Assembly (NCBI RefSeq): GCF_036324505.1
Contig: NC_086360.1
Span: forward strand, 6,803,226-6,867,225
Source of the DNA: Eleginops maclovinus
Lineage: Eukaryota > Chordata > Actinopteri > Perciformes > Eleginopidae
Direction: 5' to 3'
Length of the DNA: 64,000 nucleotides
The position numbers were made by a program, and so were the translations under genes. How positions within the stretch are numbered: position 1 is the stretch's first letter; the number at the start of each line of letters is the position of its first letter. This document shows, one piece after another, positions 11,966-24,040 of the stretch. The notes beneath the pieces were generated by a model. The model worked only from the letters and a program-made list of their open reading frames with translations, had not been told where the DNA came from and did no database searches.

Positions 11966-12050
11966 CACACAATTTTAGGCAGGAAACTTTGGGATTTTAG
12001 CCTTTGCAGACCATTTACATGCACAAAAACCTTAACACCAGGGAAAAAAC
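11966..12050 (-). mobile_element. TTAA-family fragment
   Basis: On the minus strand this reads tttttgtgcatgtaaatggt, then ctgcaaaggctaaaatcccaaag, the same block found near the 5' end of the full copies at 3285, 49337 and 58107. Only about 85 bases remain. Confidence 0.65.
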
Positions 12051-12146
12051 ATTTAATCATCATTTGAAAGTCAACATGCACACCCTCTAAAATCCATAGC
12101 TTTGTCTACTGTCGTCCAGCGTGTCCAATATGATATTGGTTGATCC

Positions 12147-12640
12147 CATAGACTGTATACAGGGTGTGGACGTACTCACCGCGAAGTCACCCATCGATTT
12201 GTGGACTACAGTACTATTTTCAAGCCTCTAGTTTGGCATTTTGTCCATCAGCATCTTCGAAGACAAACACACGGACAATGCCAAAGCAGAAATCCAGCGA
12301 CCTGTCAATCACAAGCCAACTCTGATTTATTATATATTATACTCTTATGGCACTGTAATTACAATTTTTATATTTCAATATACATCATTTCCTGTGTTTC
12401 ATAATCCTGAAAACACAGCAATATTTTACATTTCAAAGATGAACACACGGACAACGCCCAAATCCCCTCCGTAGCGACATATCAATCACAGACCAATTCT
12501 GATTTATGGTCTATTTTACTTTATTATTTTATAACTATTATTATTACTTTCATTATTTTTTGCTTTATAAATTGCATTAGGGTCATTTTCTCATAGACGT
12601 CTATGTAATCTAACAATTGCAATTAGTGGAGTCATCTCAT
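12147..12640 (+). mobile_element. teleost MITE with internal duplication
   Basis: The left end reads catagactgtatac...tggacgta and is followed by a gcgaagtcacccatcgattt block and a ggcattttgtccatcagcat block. The right end reads ggtcattttctcatagacgt and ctatg, then gtggagtcatctc. These blocks, in this order, are those of a common non-autonomous fish DNA element. Within it, 12259-12335 and 12435-12515 are diverged direct copies (both have acacacggacaa and cacagaccaa/cacaagccaa), so part of the element was duplicated. No protein is encoded. Confidence 0.6.
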
Positions 12641-14183
12641 ACTGGTTAATAGAGAGAATGCAGGTTTAGGGCAGAATGCAATGGTGGTTTGGAAGGTTGG
12701 CGAGTTGCTTCTGTGTAGGGTGTAACGGAGGGTTCTGCATTTACAGCAAACACACATATTGTTCCTAAGGGGATGTTAGCCAATGCGATAAGTGAACTAG
12801 TAACTAGTCTTTGCTTGCATTAAGAAGTTGTCTGGCCCCTCTGGGTGTTCAGACACTGCCTTATAGAGGTCAGAAGTATCTCTTGGGGTATTATCTAACA
12901 ACAACATACTGTGCAGTGCACGCTGATAACACATGTATTTTCATGTGTAGTGTATGTACCATATAATCCTGTATTTGTCTGGAGATATTGCTGTAATCTT
13001 CAATTGCGTGACCAAGCTTATGTGACCTCCAAACTTACACATGAGGATCAATGGCTATCAGGTCGCTGATGTTGTCCTGAGGGCCAAATGAGAATCTGTT
13101 GCTAACATATTACACAGCTTAACTCTCGCACTTCTTAAGGCATAAGTGGAGTTTGGAAGTCACGCAAGGGCAGCTCTGCAGCTTATCCTGTTTCAAGTAT
13201 ATTCTAAATAACATAATGCCTGGAAAACAGACATGAAAAGTCTTCTTGTATTGGAAATAGATCAGATTAAAATATGTAAAACATGTGCTGCTCTCATTAG
13301 TATTTTCAGGACATTGGATTGGGTCAAAATAAACTACACTGACCATGTTAATAATGTAGGAACATGTCACCAAGTGCAACAAGGTGTTTTTCAATAATAT
13401 TGAGACACGATGAAGCTTTGTGGCACAGAGAAACATATAACGTAGATCAGAAAATGCCTGAATTTGTAAAAAAATCCTCAAATCAAATTACCTACAATAT
13501 AATGTAAATTAGTGCTGCTGGCTTAAAACATGAATAAAGTAATGGGCATCAAAACAAAGTGGTAATGTTAATACATCAGGGACATTGGACTCACACAATT
13601 ATAGAACGCCTCAGGGAAAGACAAAATGTAACTTCTTTTTTACCCATCAAATGTCACAACTGGAGGTTCATTTCCTAAAACAAAGATGAATTCCTAAGTA
13701 CATGTAGATTAAGGATAGTACATGTCAATATCAGCTTCTGTCGAAACCCTGTGCATATAGGAGGAAGTGCATGAAGATAATGAAGTACTTTAATATAATA
13801 TTAATATAAAACACCTCAAGCTCTTATCAGATGATTCCTCCGTCGTCTTATGTCTTTAAGGCCGTGCAGATTAATTACATCCCTTACTCTGAGGCTCTGA
13901 AACACACCCAGTATTAACGTGGCATGTCATTAATAAGGAAGAGAGAGTGACATGTGAAGGTCTCACATTGTGACTAATTGAAAAGGCATCAATCATCCGG
14001 GGCCATTTGACTTGCCTCAGCACCTGCTACTGTATGGAGGAGGTCACACTTTGAAGAGGATCAAGACAACTTAATCTAGATGAATTAACACTGCAGACTG
14101 TGCCAGAAGGATGTCTGCCATGTCGCTTGTCTCCTTCAGTCTTGATCTTATGGGATCAGGTCCATGTTGTTCCTTGCTGCTCG
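12641..14183. other. unique DNA, no gene seen
   Basis: A 120-codon minus-strand open frame at 13119-13481 has no recognisable domain and lies in AT-rich sequence, so I treat it as chance. The part at 13880-14150 is repeat-free and may include conserved non-coding sequence (inference). Confidence 0.4.
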
Positions 14184-14294
14184 AGGAATATTTCAAAAGA
14201 ATGTAAGGTGGTTGTCTTAACTTTTAACCAACTTGATTTATTCAAGTGGCTAAAAAGTTGAGACAACCACCTTACATTCTTTTGAAAAATTCCT
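14184..14294. repeat. long hairpin, 53-bp arms
   Basis: Arms 14184-14236 and 14242-14294 are inverted copies with about 5 mismatches in 53 positions, including a perfect 27-bp stretch, around a 5-base loop (tttat). Such a tight hairpin is typical of fold-back transposons. If transcribed it would give a long dsRNA stem, longer and better paired than a usual microRNA precursor. Confidence 0.85.
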
Positions 14295-16587
14295 GAAGCT
14301 AAAATACATTTCAGATTAATACCATTGGTCGTTCGGTCAATACAATAAGGTTCTAATGGCATTTTGTTTGTTTGGGATTGCAATGATAGTAACATACTAT
14401 AATTCCTCGGTTTGGTCACCTGATTCCAATGGTCGTGATGACACCATAGGGCCATTGTGAGTGTTTTTTAGTAGCACTATATTGTTTTAGATGGTATTTA
14501 CTGCAGCCAACAGTAGGCGAAAAAGAGCATTTTCAATTTGATTAAATAGTCGAAGTCCGGTTAGATTTCACTTTCCCTTATTTTAGGGTTTATGTGCCGA
14601 AACCACGTCATTAGATTTAGAGAAAAGATCACGATTTGGGATTAAATTACTCACGTTAATGTATGTCAATTTGCTAATCTAGACTACATCAATTTAAGGT
14701 ATAATGTGTAGTATATAGAAATCCCCCCCAATACTAAACACTGGATCTTTTAATTACCTCAACGTTGACCTTTGGATTCACGTTGGACACAAACCAGTCT
14801 CCTGGGTTAACATCTTGTGTTTGTTACTCCCATCCATGGTTCACTAATACCCAAACCACCCTATGCAGACTTAATAGCCCTTTTTACAACGTCACCGGAA
14901 TTTTTCCATGTTCCCCCGTCTTAATAAAGAGGTTACCGCCTACTTGTACTGGTCAGCTTTTCTATTAAAAAAATTGCATTGGTCAACGCAACCAGTAAGC
15001 CTTCCATTTACCAGACAAATCTTTAAGTCATGATTAAATGACAATAGATTGTTCGATCGCTGTTTATTAACTCTCGCCAGCCAGAATCTGCACAGCATGA
15101 TTCAGTTGTCGTCTGGTCACCAGGCAGACGACTGGTCACCAAAGCAAACTGCAAATATCATTTTTTGTCAGCAAAACAACTTCCAGAAGCGTCTTTCTTG
15201 GGTGCATGGGCAGCACTATCCACGCTGTCATCTCAGATATAATATCTCGTTTAACGCTTCTGACGTTGATAAGACTTGCTGGTGGGGACTCGTTTATTCA
15301 GTTCATTTTTAATACACTCAATTTGTCCCCAAAGCAAATCATTTTGTGTATACGTCTATGAGAAACACCGGACAATATGACCAGAGAGATTTAAATTTGA
15401 CTGACTTTTTCAAGTAAATGTCAGATAAAAACAGAAAACAGAAACACTGATGTTATAGATTAGCATCACTTCGTACAACCAATACTTAAATGTAACCAGA
15501 AATGAATGGTAGACCCTCTGACCCTGGAACCATCATGTAATAAGGAAAATTTCTGGGAAGGGAAAAATAGGGAGAGCAGCTCAAGAGACAGGATAGGGAT
15601 CATCAATAACACACCGCTCTGAACTCACTTCTGTGTTTTCTTTTCCATATTTGGCATCACATCCTCATGCCCCAGCGGCAGGGGCTGGGTCACTACATAG
15701 CATGGCTGCAGTGCGGCTGTGGCTAAACAGATGTTTGGAATGGCAGATGAACACAACTTAAGCCTCACATATGCTGCACAATCAAGAGTCTGGAGTGATT
15801 TATTCATACCAGTGAATAATGTAAACACACTTTTTTGCGAGCAGGGTCTGGTTCGGGTGTGCCAGCTCACGACAAACTGATGTTCGTGTCAGAGGAAATA
15901 TCAATCAAGTTCCAATGTGGGGTTAACTATGGATGATTGTACAGATGGCGACAACACTCGTCTCTTCTCAGCCATTCAAGTTCAACCTTTTAGTGCATGA
16001 TTTCTAACCTTTTAAAACAGCGCTGGAGTCAATGACGCTTAAGTTGAGTCTGTGACAAGTCCTAGTTGTTGAGACCGAGTTAAAAATCACAGTAGCGGTT
16101 CAGTAGTCTTTGTAGTGTTGTGTTAGTATTGTTGAGCTCAAAGGACTTGATTGTACAGTCCCTTATAGGAGTCTGCACTTTCTGGATTTCTTAAGTGGAT
16201 AAAGGGGGGCGTGCCCTCGGACACCCGTGCCTTTCAGAATCCTGGTGGTTGATTTAGCTACAAAGCCTCAGCAGCAGACCTTCAATGGGAGCACCTGTGT
16301 TTTCCAACTCCTGGTACTACCTCGGCTTCTATATCCAAGTACTGTAACCTTGTAAGCGTCATCAACTGCAGCCTCCTGTGGTACAGTTAATTCAACCATT
16401 TAAAGGGGGACTTTTGTGAGGTTACCACATGATCAAATTTGGCCTGAGATTGGTTGTGCTGATCTCTGCCGGGAAGGTGAGCTTCTGATCTAGATAAACT
16501 TTTTCAGACCCGAGCTTTGTCCAGTGGGTTAAATTCCCTTTTTGGAACATGTCTTGCTGGATCTTTGTGGTAGTTACTAATTATTGT
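14295..16587. other. unique DNA, no supported gene
   Basis: Open frames of 67-87 codons (14765, 15049, 15625 minus) carry no recognisable domain. No repeat family was assigned with confidence. Confidence 0.4.
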
Positions 16588-17374
16588 TAGCGCCCGCAAG
16601 AGTCCCTGCTCAAGAAGGGTCATGTAAAGGTCTGTCTGAAGTTTGCCAATGAACATCTAAATTATTCAGAGGAGGGTTATGAGAAGGTGATGAGGTCAGA
16701 TGAGGCCAAAATAGAGATCTTTGGAAACATGATGCTTTGGTGGTATTTCTCTGCCATGGGGACAGGGTGACTTCACTGCATCATGGGGAGGATAGACGCG
16801 GCCATGTACCGTCAAATATTGACTGATAACATCCTTCCCTCAGTGAGGAGACTGAGAATGGGACATAGGTCTTCACGCACGACAATGACCCAAAACATAC
16901 GGCCAAGGCAACTAAGGAGTGCCTACAGAAGAAGCACATTAAGGCGATGGAGGGGCCTAACCAGTCTCCAGACCTCCATCCCATAGAAAATCTGTGGAGG
17001 GAGCTGAAGCTTCCAGTTGCCGAGCATCAGCCTCCAAACCTGAAGGATTTTGAGAGAATCTGCAGAGAGGACAGGACCAAAATCCCTCCTGAGATGTGCG
17101 CAAACCTGGTGACCAACTACAAGAAACATTGGACCTCTGTGCTGTCCAACAAGGCTTTCTCCACCAAGAACTAAGGCATGTTTTGCAAAGGGATCCAATA
17201 CTTAGTTCCCCCAATTAAATGCACATTAATTTATATCTTTTTTAATCTACATTTCTGGATTTTTTAAATGTTATATTCTGTCTCTCACTGTTAAAATAAA
17301 TCTACCATAAAAATTACAGACTGTTCGTTGTGCAACTAAATTGGCAGGGGATCAAATACTTATCTCCTCCACTG
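16588..17374 (+). mobile_element. Tc1-like transposon, 5'-truncated
   Basis: The right end reads ggggatcaaatacttatctc and ctccactg at 17348-17374, followed by TA, the form of a Tc1 3' inverted end. No matching left end or N-terminal transposase half is present; recognisable sequence begins in the linker before the catalytic domain (LLKKGHVKVCLKFANEHLN). Confidence 0.85.
16590..17174 (+). pseudogene. Tc1-like transposase fragment, frameshifted
   Basis: Reading across frames gives KVMRSDEAKIEIFG (first catalytic Asp of the DDE triad, with the usual Trp before SD changed to Arg), then a stop-containing stretch. [20 protein letters not shown] (from 16783) follows, then after a frameshift HDNDPKHT (second Asp, about 16880-16905), and in another open part [15 protein letters not shown] (catalytic Glu, from 16965). 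The C-terminal end [19 protein letters not shown] precedes a TAA at 17172. The paired-like DNA-binding half is missing. At least two frame changes and a stop make it inactive. Confidence 0.85.
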
Positions 17375-17432
17375 TAAGTGTAAAACTGAGGTTGGCCATG
17401 ATCTATGGAGAATGTTATGATTGCAAATGTTT

Positions 17433-17610
17433 TTCTTCATTTTGATTGTAAATATTTTTTGGGGCAACCAGGGACTTTGTAGAGACAGATTTGAATGGGG
17501 GAGACAGAGGGAATGACACGTGGAAAATGATGCCAGGTAGGATTCAAACCCTGGTTCCCCTGCTTTGGGAGCTCTCCCCAGTAAATAGACCAATTGAGGT
17601 GTATGACAGC
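17433..17610 (-). repeat. tRNA-derived SINE, minus strand
   Basis: On the minus strand a B-box-like ggtttgaatcc (plus 17540-17550) is followed by cctacctggcatcattttcc, then a CT-rich body (ccctctgtctccccc) and an A-rich end (ccccaaaaaatatt). This is the same layout as the copy at 7213 on the plus strand, but more diverged in the head. Confidence 0.6.
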
Positions 17611-18198
17611 CTGAATCTTCCCGTTTCAAATATGCCTGTGTGTCAGTAGAATCCTTCCTGGAGATAATCAGCACTGAATGAGTTAATTGTCTGCCCCCCA
17701 TCTAGTTAGGAAGATGGTGGTGGTGAGCGGTGAATTAGATATCTAAAATGACCAGTGTGATTGTAATGACAGCTCTCTGTAAGAATCATTTCATCTGCCC
17801 ACATTACTCTGAAGACGTGATTAATGAAGCGCAACTTCCCTCCCATTTCTACTCTGCTCTCCCTCCCATTTCTGCTCCGCTATCCCTCTCATTCGCGGAT
17901 ATCCTGATCTGCTGACATTTACTTAAGTTTGGGCTAATGTATTAATCCCAAAGATAATTATTCAATATACTTTTGTCACTGTTGATATAGCACGGCGTCA
18001 CCCTGTGAGCTCTGCTCTGAGAGGCTCTAAATGACTCTGCCACATGGGAAACCGGCTCCAACACAGATCTCGTTCTCTTTGTTGAAAAACGCCATATGTA
18101 AGAACGAGCATAGAAAAATGACCAGACGTTAAATAAATGGTCCTCTAGATCACAGACCTACAGTCTTATTGATGAATCACTGGCATACTGGCCAGGCA
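17611..18198. other. unique DNA, no gene seen
   Basis: No supported exon or repeat. The segment 17740-18060 is repeat-free. Confidence 0.4.
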
Positions 18199-18608
18199 AT
18201 GAGGCCCTATAAGCACATTTTTTGGTTCAATACTTTGTGCCTCTACTGTGACATGTCTCCATGCTTTAATGTTCAAAATGCTCTTTATTTTTCTGATACT
18301 GCCTAAGCTGCAGCACCTCTTTTCACCCTCTGTCTGAAACCAGAACCAGAGTCTGCTTTGATTGTTTAGCTGGCCGGCTCTGTTTTGATTGGTCAACCGC
18401 TTCCAGATATGTCAGAAATATCTCTTCCATTAGCCTATTTTGTGCAACTTGTTACATAGTGAAGGAAGGTCATGGGGGGTGGGGGAGAGAAAATTCCTCT
18501 GGTGCAAACTCTGGGAATGTAGCCTTTGTAGACCATTTACATGCAAAAAAAGCTATATAATACACTTAAGAAAAAGGAAAACCCAAAAAAAAACACAGCA
18601 CATTCACA
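18199..18608 (-). mobile_element. TTAA-type non-autonomous element, copy 2 (minus)
   Basis: Read on the minus strand, it has the family start (tttttgggttttcc at about 18570-18590), the tgtaaatggtctacaaaggc block, and the conserved core ctggtttcagacagagggtg with aaaagaggtgctgcag (plus 18313-18350). It ends tgtgcttatagggcctcattg. Terminal TTAA sites are not intact. It has no coding capacity. Confidence 0.75.
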
Positions 18609-20787
18609 ACATACATGATGAAATCCACAGCGTTATTTATCCCTGTTTTTTTTTTACATCGTGAAATGGTCACACTGGGAGTTTAAAATGGCAGTTTTTG
18701 CTTAGTGTCTGAATGCGATGCAAAACAATTTGTTTAACCCTAAAGTGGATGTACATCAGCATATTTGCATCAGACCCAAAAAAAAGCTGAGCATTTCGTT
18801 TTGCATTGTCATTTTTGTTACATTAAAAGTTGAATTAAGCGCTGTTAAAGTAAATACTTTTGTTTCAAGAAAAAGATGCAGGACAGATATTTGATGTAAA
18901 AGCAAGAATGACTTTGAATGACCACACAATGAACACGGTTTTCTCAGGCAGAAATACCTGTTTGAAGTAAGAGCAACTTTTATGCATGGAAAAGCACATT
19001 TCTCTGAGATTATTAAAGCTTTTAAATTGTCTGGTTCATGGACTCCTCATCAAATACCACACTCCACCTTTCAACTTGTTGGATTCCAAAAACATCTGGT
19101 TAAGCTCAACTCAACCAGAGCAGCTCAAGCAGGGTCCATATGCCACTGACTTTTCTTTATGTCTTGTAATTGTCAGCAGTCTCGCAAATCCCCCAAGGAG
19201 CTGTAACGCAACAGGTGTGGGGGTGTATGTACGTCTATGAGAAATAACTTGGCAGAGGGTTGTGTTTCCCTATGGAAGTGTCATAAGATGGTATTGTGAA
19301 AGCTGAAAGACTCCAGGAACCTAAGACTCCCACTGAGAATTAAGCAACTGATGAGGTGAAACAAAAACCTTGAGTGTTTACTGGTTTATGATATGGTGTA
19401 ATGGGAGATGAAACATTAATTCTTAGTGACCAGATGTTTGATGATATATTGTTGTTTCTCTTTGTTATCCTTCTGGGGTCATAAATCTATCAAACACGTA
19501 AATAAAGGATCATAAAAAGGGATTACGTCAGCTTTTGCTCATCTTCTTTTTTAGTGGAATTATAAGGTCGCTTACAGGTCTAAATGTGCTACAATGGCCC
19601 AAAACATTTCAATTAGGAGAAACGCGCTGCAGCCTCAGAAACTGCAAATACAAAAGCACAAATGTGCCAAAACACATGCAAATGAAGAACCAATTTGACT
19701 AAATCTGTGCAGTAAAAAAGACTAGGTTAATGGATATGTTTTAGGCAGTTTTTTTCGCGCCTGTTACCCACCTTACTTTTACTGTTCATGATGCCAGCAG
19801 TTGTTCATATGAGGAAATGACTGAAAAAGAACGATGTCATTCTGATGTAATCTTCTCTTACAAGATGAAGGGTCTTTGAAGTCATCGTGTTTTATTTCGC
19901 ACCTAACTACTAACCAGTGAGATGTTTAAAGCTTGGCTAATAAGAACATTTCCGAAAAACTAAATATTGATTTACCTTTTTAAATTAACTGAACTATTTT
20001 ATATTAAATGTAAAACTTCTAATTCGAAAAAAGTGTGTAGAGATTGAACTGGATCAAGCGTGCTAACCTACTCAAGCTGTTCAAATTGATTTTGAACATG
20101 ATGTTCATTTTAGCTTTGAAGGTTAACTTCCGTAATGTTTAACCTTAACCCTCTGTTTTGGTGTGACTAAGCAGGAGAACCATTTTTTTAAAATTGGTCC
20201 AGTATTTAGCAAAGGCACTGCAGTTGCTGATAAGGCTATTCTGCGCCTTCAATATATTGTACGTCTACTAAAAGTGATTGTTTTTGCCACTGATGGGCTC
20301 AGATTGTCTGGCAGCTCTTTGGAAATGTGCCAACAGACACTGTATATAAAACGTTATTTTTGTACCTTTCACTTGAACCACTCTGTTATTGTTTTTAACC
20401 AAGTCTTGTTTACAGAAAATTCTAAAATGGTTCTGAAATCTTGCGCCTCATCAAAAATGTTAACACTCAGCTACACTTTCTGTACTCCAAAACAACAAAT
20501 TCTGACAACGGCAGCGCCCTTTCCACTGTCGTCTTCCAGCAAAAAGTCAAATGACACAATAAAAAACAGACCAAATCAAGAAAAAGGAAAGTGTTTTATT
20601 TCTTGTCAGGTTCCTTTCCACAATGTTGACAGAGAATAAGAATCTCAGAGAAGATGTTCTTACTTTGGACGTACATTGGCTGTACAAAATTGCCCAGAGT
20701 TTATGTTCTTGTGCAGCGTAATGCTCAGTTCTGGACCAATATCAAACATCGTTGTCCCCATTAGTCAGTTTAATAGGGTCCAGTGCT
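18609..20787. other. AT-rich DNA, no supported gene
   Basis: The longest frame is 158 codons on + at 20163-20639. It has no recognisable domain, no plausible start context and a composition like its surroundings, so I do not call it a gene. Nothing else is recognised. Confidence 0.4.
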
Positions 20788-20842
20788 TAACCCTAACCCT
20801 AACCCTAACCCTAACCCAAAACCTAACCCTAACCCTAACCCT
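20788..20842. repeat. interstitial telomeric repeat, (CCCTAA)n
   Basis: Five tandem units of the vertebrate telomere repeat (taaccc) run from 20788 to 20817. A short break, aaaacc, and about four more units follow, reaching 20842. The repeat is in CCCTAA orientation on +. A two-unit remnant (ctaaccctaaccctg) also occurs at 31086-31100. Internal blocks like this come from telomerase-assisted break repair or ancient fusions. Confidence 0.95.
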
Positions 20843-20848
20843 TTCATC

Positions 20849-23633
20849 TCTATCATAGTGTAAGAAGTCAGACAAACCAAAAGTGCAGGAACAATTTAAA
20901 TAGACTCAAGCTATCACTGTACAGTACAAACAATGATAAAGCTGGACTCAACGCAAAGCTTTTTCTTTTAAGTTAATGTGTTTGTTTTTTCTTCAGATGG
21001 ACACCATTTGAGTCAGAAATTGTCTTTGACCATCTGCTTTATGCCGCCCACCATGTTTTCCAGATAAGCTCCAAGGATTTATGGGGTTGCATTGAGACAC
21101 AAGATGTAAACACACATAAACTGAAGTGACATCTTCAGGAGGTCTATAATATCATCAGAACAATCGGTCAGAACGCAGCAAGGAGGACGAGGACAGGAAT
21201 CGAAGAACTGGACCATCCTTAACCCATACAAAGATGAAGTTTCACAATCAACTCTTCATGCTACCAACAAATACATAATTTCCTGTGTGCGTGTCAGTCT
21301 CTCCACATACAACAACAAAAAAAGAAACAGCGGGAGTGGGGTAAAGCCGAGAGAAGGGCACATCACAGTGGCACGCCTGTCATCCACCCAGCGAAGTCGA
21401 CATCACAGCAGTCCGCACATCAGTGGGGTTGTGTGTCCGAGGCCATCTTGCAGATGTCTTTGTTGTGTCCTCTCTCTCCAGGCTGAGCTGGCTACTGTGT
21501 GTGTGTTTGATAGATACCAGGAGACACGGGGGGGCCGTCTGTGATATTTCAGCAGCTGTTTCCTTTATGCAGCTGCACCGCTGCAGACAGGACACTTCAA
21601 ATCATGCTCAGCGCTGCCACCACTGTGTGTGCGTGGCAGTCCAAAGGGATCTAGCGTCCGACGTTGCAGCGAGACACAACAGAGAGTCGAGGGGCACCCT
21701 ACATCTATCACTATGGATACTATCAGCACAGAGGAAGCACAGGTCTGCTGTGCAGGTCGTGTGGATGGGGAGGCAATAGCTGTGTTGACATAGATGCTTT
21801 CACATATCCAAAATAGGTAATGCATTTCAAAAATGATCATGAAACCATCTCAATGGGAATATTGTGGTCTTTGTGCCATATATGTAATTCTATTTGCACA
21901 CATTTCTTGTTTAACTGACATATGTAGTAAAGAAGTACAAGTGATCACTTAACACAAAAAAAGGAGGGGGAAAAAAATCCAAATGAACCATGTTTGGTGC
22001 TAGTAGTGATGGATCCAGATTAAATCAATTACTGATTTAATATTTACATTTTAAGTCTTCTAAGGCGTTATACTTTAAAACATTGTCGCTTACACTGGGG
22101 ATGCTTGGGTCATGTCCCCACTACTTTTTCTCAAAGCATCATTTGGTGAAAATGTTCAACAAAATGGCCGGCATCGAAAATAATAACACTTTGATGTAGT
22201 GAGCTTTTTACCAGATGTGCCAAAAAATCATGCATGCACCTATCAGTAACTTTAAACATTTCATGATACAATTTCTTGTTATTTCCTCATCTTTGTAATT
22301 ACCAAGTCTGATGTCATACCTTTTCCCGCATTACATTGCCTAAAATTGTAAAGGTTGAAGACCATTTCAATATCTTCTGCCTCCCCACCCCATGTCCCCA
22401 CCACTTTCAATTTCAAGTGAAATGTAAAAAATGAGCTCAAAGGATTAACATTTGTCCCTATTTGTTTGTTCCTTTTAGACCATCTGCACTTCTTTTTGTG
22501 CAAACTGGCCCACCTGAGCTAAATTATATCTGCTTACATGTGACAGATTGGGAGTAACAGGAGGAGCTTTTTGGGTGGCAGCGTTGCAAATAATAACTGC
22601 CAATGTAACATGCTTCTACTCTTACTAATATAACATAGTGTAAACCAGATGGTTCCCAATGCTCATGTCCACCTTTTCAAAAATGTTCCATTTATTCTGC
22701 ATGCTTATACATATCTACAAACCGTGAATCTGCATAAGAGCAATACAATCGAGCAGGGGCAACATTTTAGCTTCTCTATGAAACATTAGTATCAGAGACT
22801 GCCAACAAAAACACACAACATGATCCCAATGCCAACAGACAGGCTACAACTAGACAGCCATCTTTTATTCCTCCATTTATTTTTCATTAAAAGCCGAAAC
22901 CACATTGCTGTGCCTGTGAAAAATACAGATTTCACCCTTGTCTAGTTGGGGGGAAAAGATCCAATGAGGCAGAAAGACACATCAACAGGGAGGAGAGAGC
23001 AAGAGAGGAGAGAGGGGAGAAAACACACAGTGTGTCCTTTGAGTCGGTGTCACCCTGCTGGGCGGAGTTTGACATTCAGACCATGCGACAAGGCTCAACC
23101 CAGGGTGGACGGCCCCCCTGCAATATTAACTCTCATTTGGAGAGCAGCTGTGGCTATGAGCATGAAACATTGAAGGAAACAGCTGCCATGGATCCAGTGC
23201 CATCGCACCACCTCGCACACTGTCTATTAAAGCACCCTCCCCACTGTTCCCTTAAGCCTGCATGGAAAAGCACACAATCTGGCTCTTATTCCTCATGTAA
23301 TTTCTGCAGTCTCTGGGCGACTCAGCCTGTCTATGTGAGGCTTGATTGGCCTGGGAGATGTCACCAACATCTGGACGGGAAAAAGTGCTTTCAAAGCCTC
23401 TCTGTCTTGCCTTTTGGTACTTTGTGTTGGTGCATTTGAATGGATCAAGGAAATGACACAGAAAGCCTTATTTATGACATGAATGAAAACTGAAACAGCA
23501 TGGACAGTGATTTGTTGTGTAAGAAAAAAGCTAAATAAAGCAGTTTTTTCCTCCAGTTGACACATTTTAAGGATAAACTGATATTATTTTAACTTTAAAT
23601 CCCATAACAATACCAAAACCAGATCTATAAATA
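20849..23633. other. unique DNA with GC-rich patches, no supported gene
   Basis: The segment 21290-21780 is GC-rich, with overlapping frames of 70-118 codons on both strands and no domain. The segment 22940-23440 has a 135-codon frame on + (from 23032) without homology I recognise. The 22100-22400 part repeats the phrase catgtccccac(c/t)ac twice (about 22112 and 22391, 280 bp apart), hinting at an old repeat. Confidence 0.35.
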
Positions 23634-24040
23634 CAGTGCCCTCCAGAATTATTGGCACCCTTTTAGTAAAAATAAGCAAAACAAGATGCAAAAACTGTCT
23701 TTATTGTTTCCCTCATAATATTTCATTTCAAAATATTAACAAAAATCGAACCTTTTCACTGAAGTAAAATTATTAGAATAAAATAAAATGTCGACTTTAA
23801 AAAAATATTTCTCTCCAAAACATGTGTGCCACAATTATTGGCACCCCCCTTGAAAATCATTTGATTAAGATGTGACTGAAGTATACTTCCAGTCATAACT
23901 TACAATTTTAGGTTCACCTGTTTGATTAGGAACTCTTAAGAGGTCAACCATGACTTCCTGTTTCACTGGGTTATAAATATGAGGTGACACAAGCCACAAT
24001 TCCCTTTGTTATTCATCACTATTGTAAAGACCAGAGAACA

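Noticed and set aside
15345..19245. Shared phrase acgtctatgagaaa at about 15350, 19232 and (inverted) 12592
   Set aside because: Only about 14 bases match, the flanks do not align, and pairs of this length are expected by chance in 64 kb.
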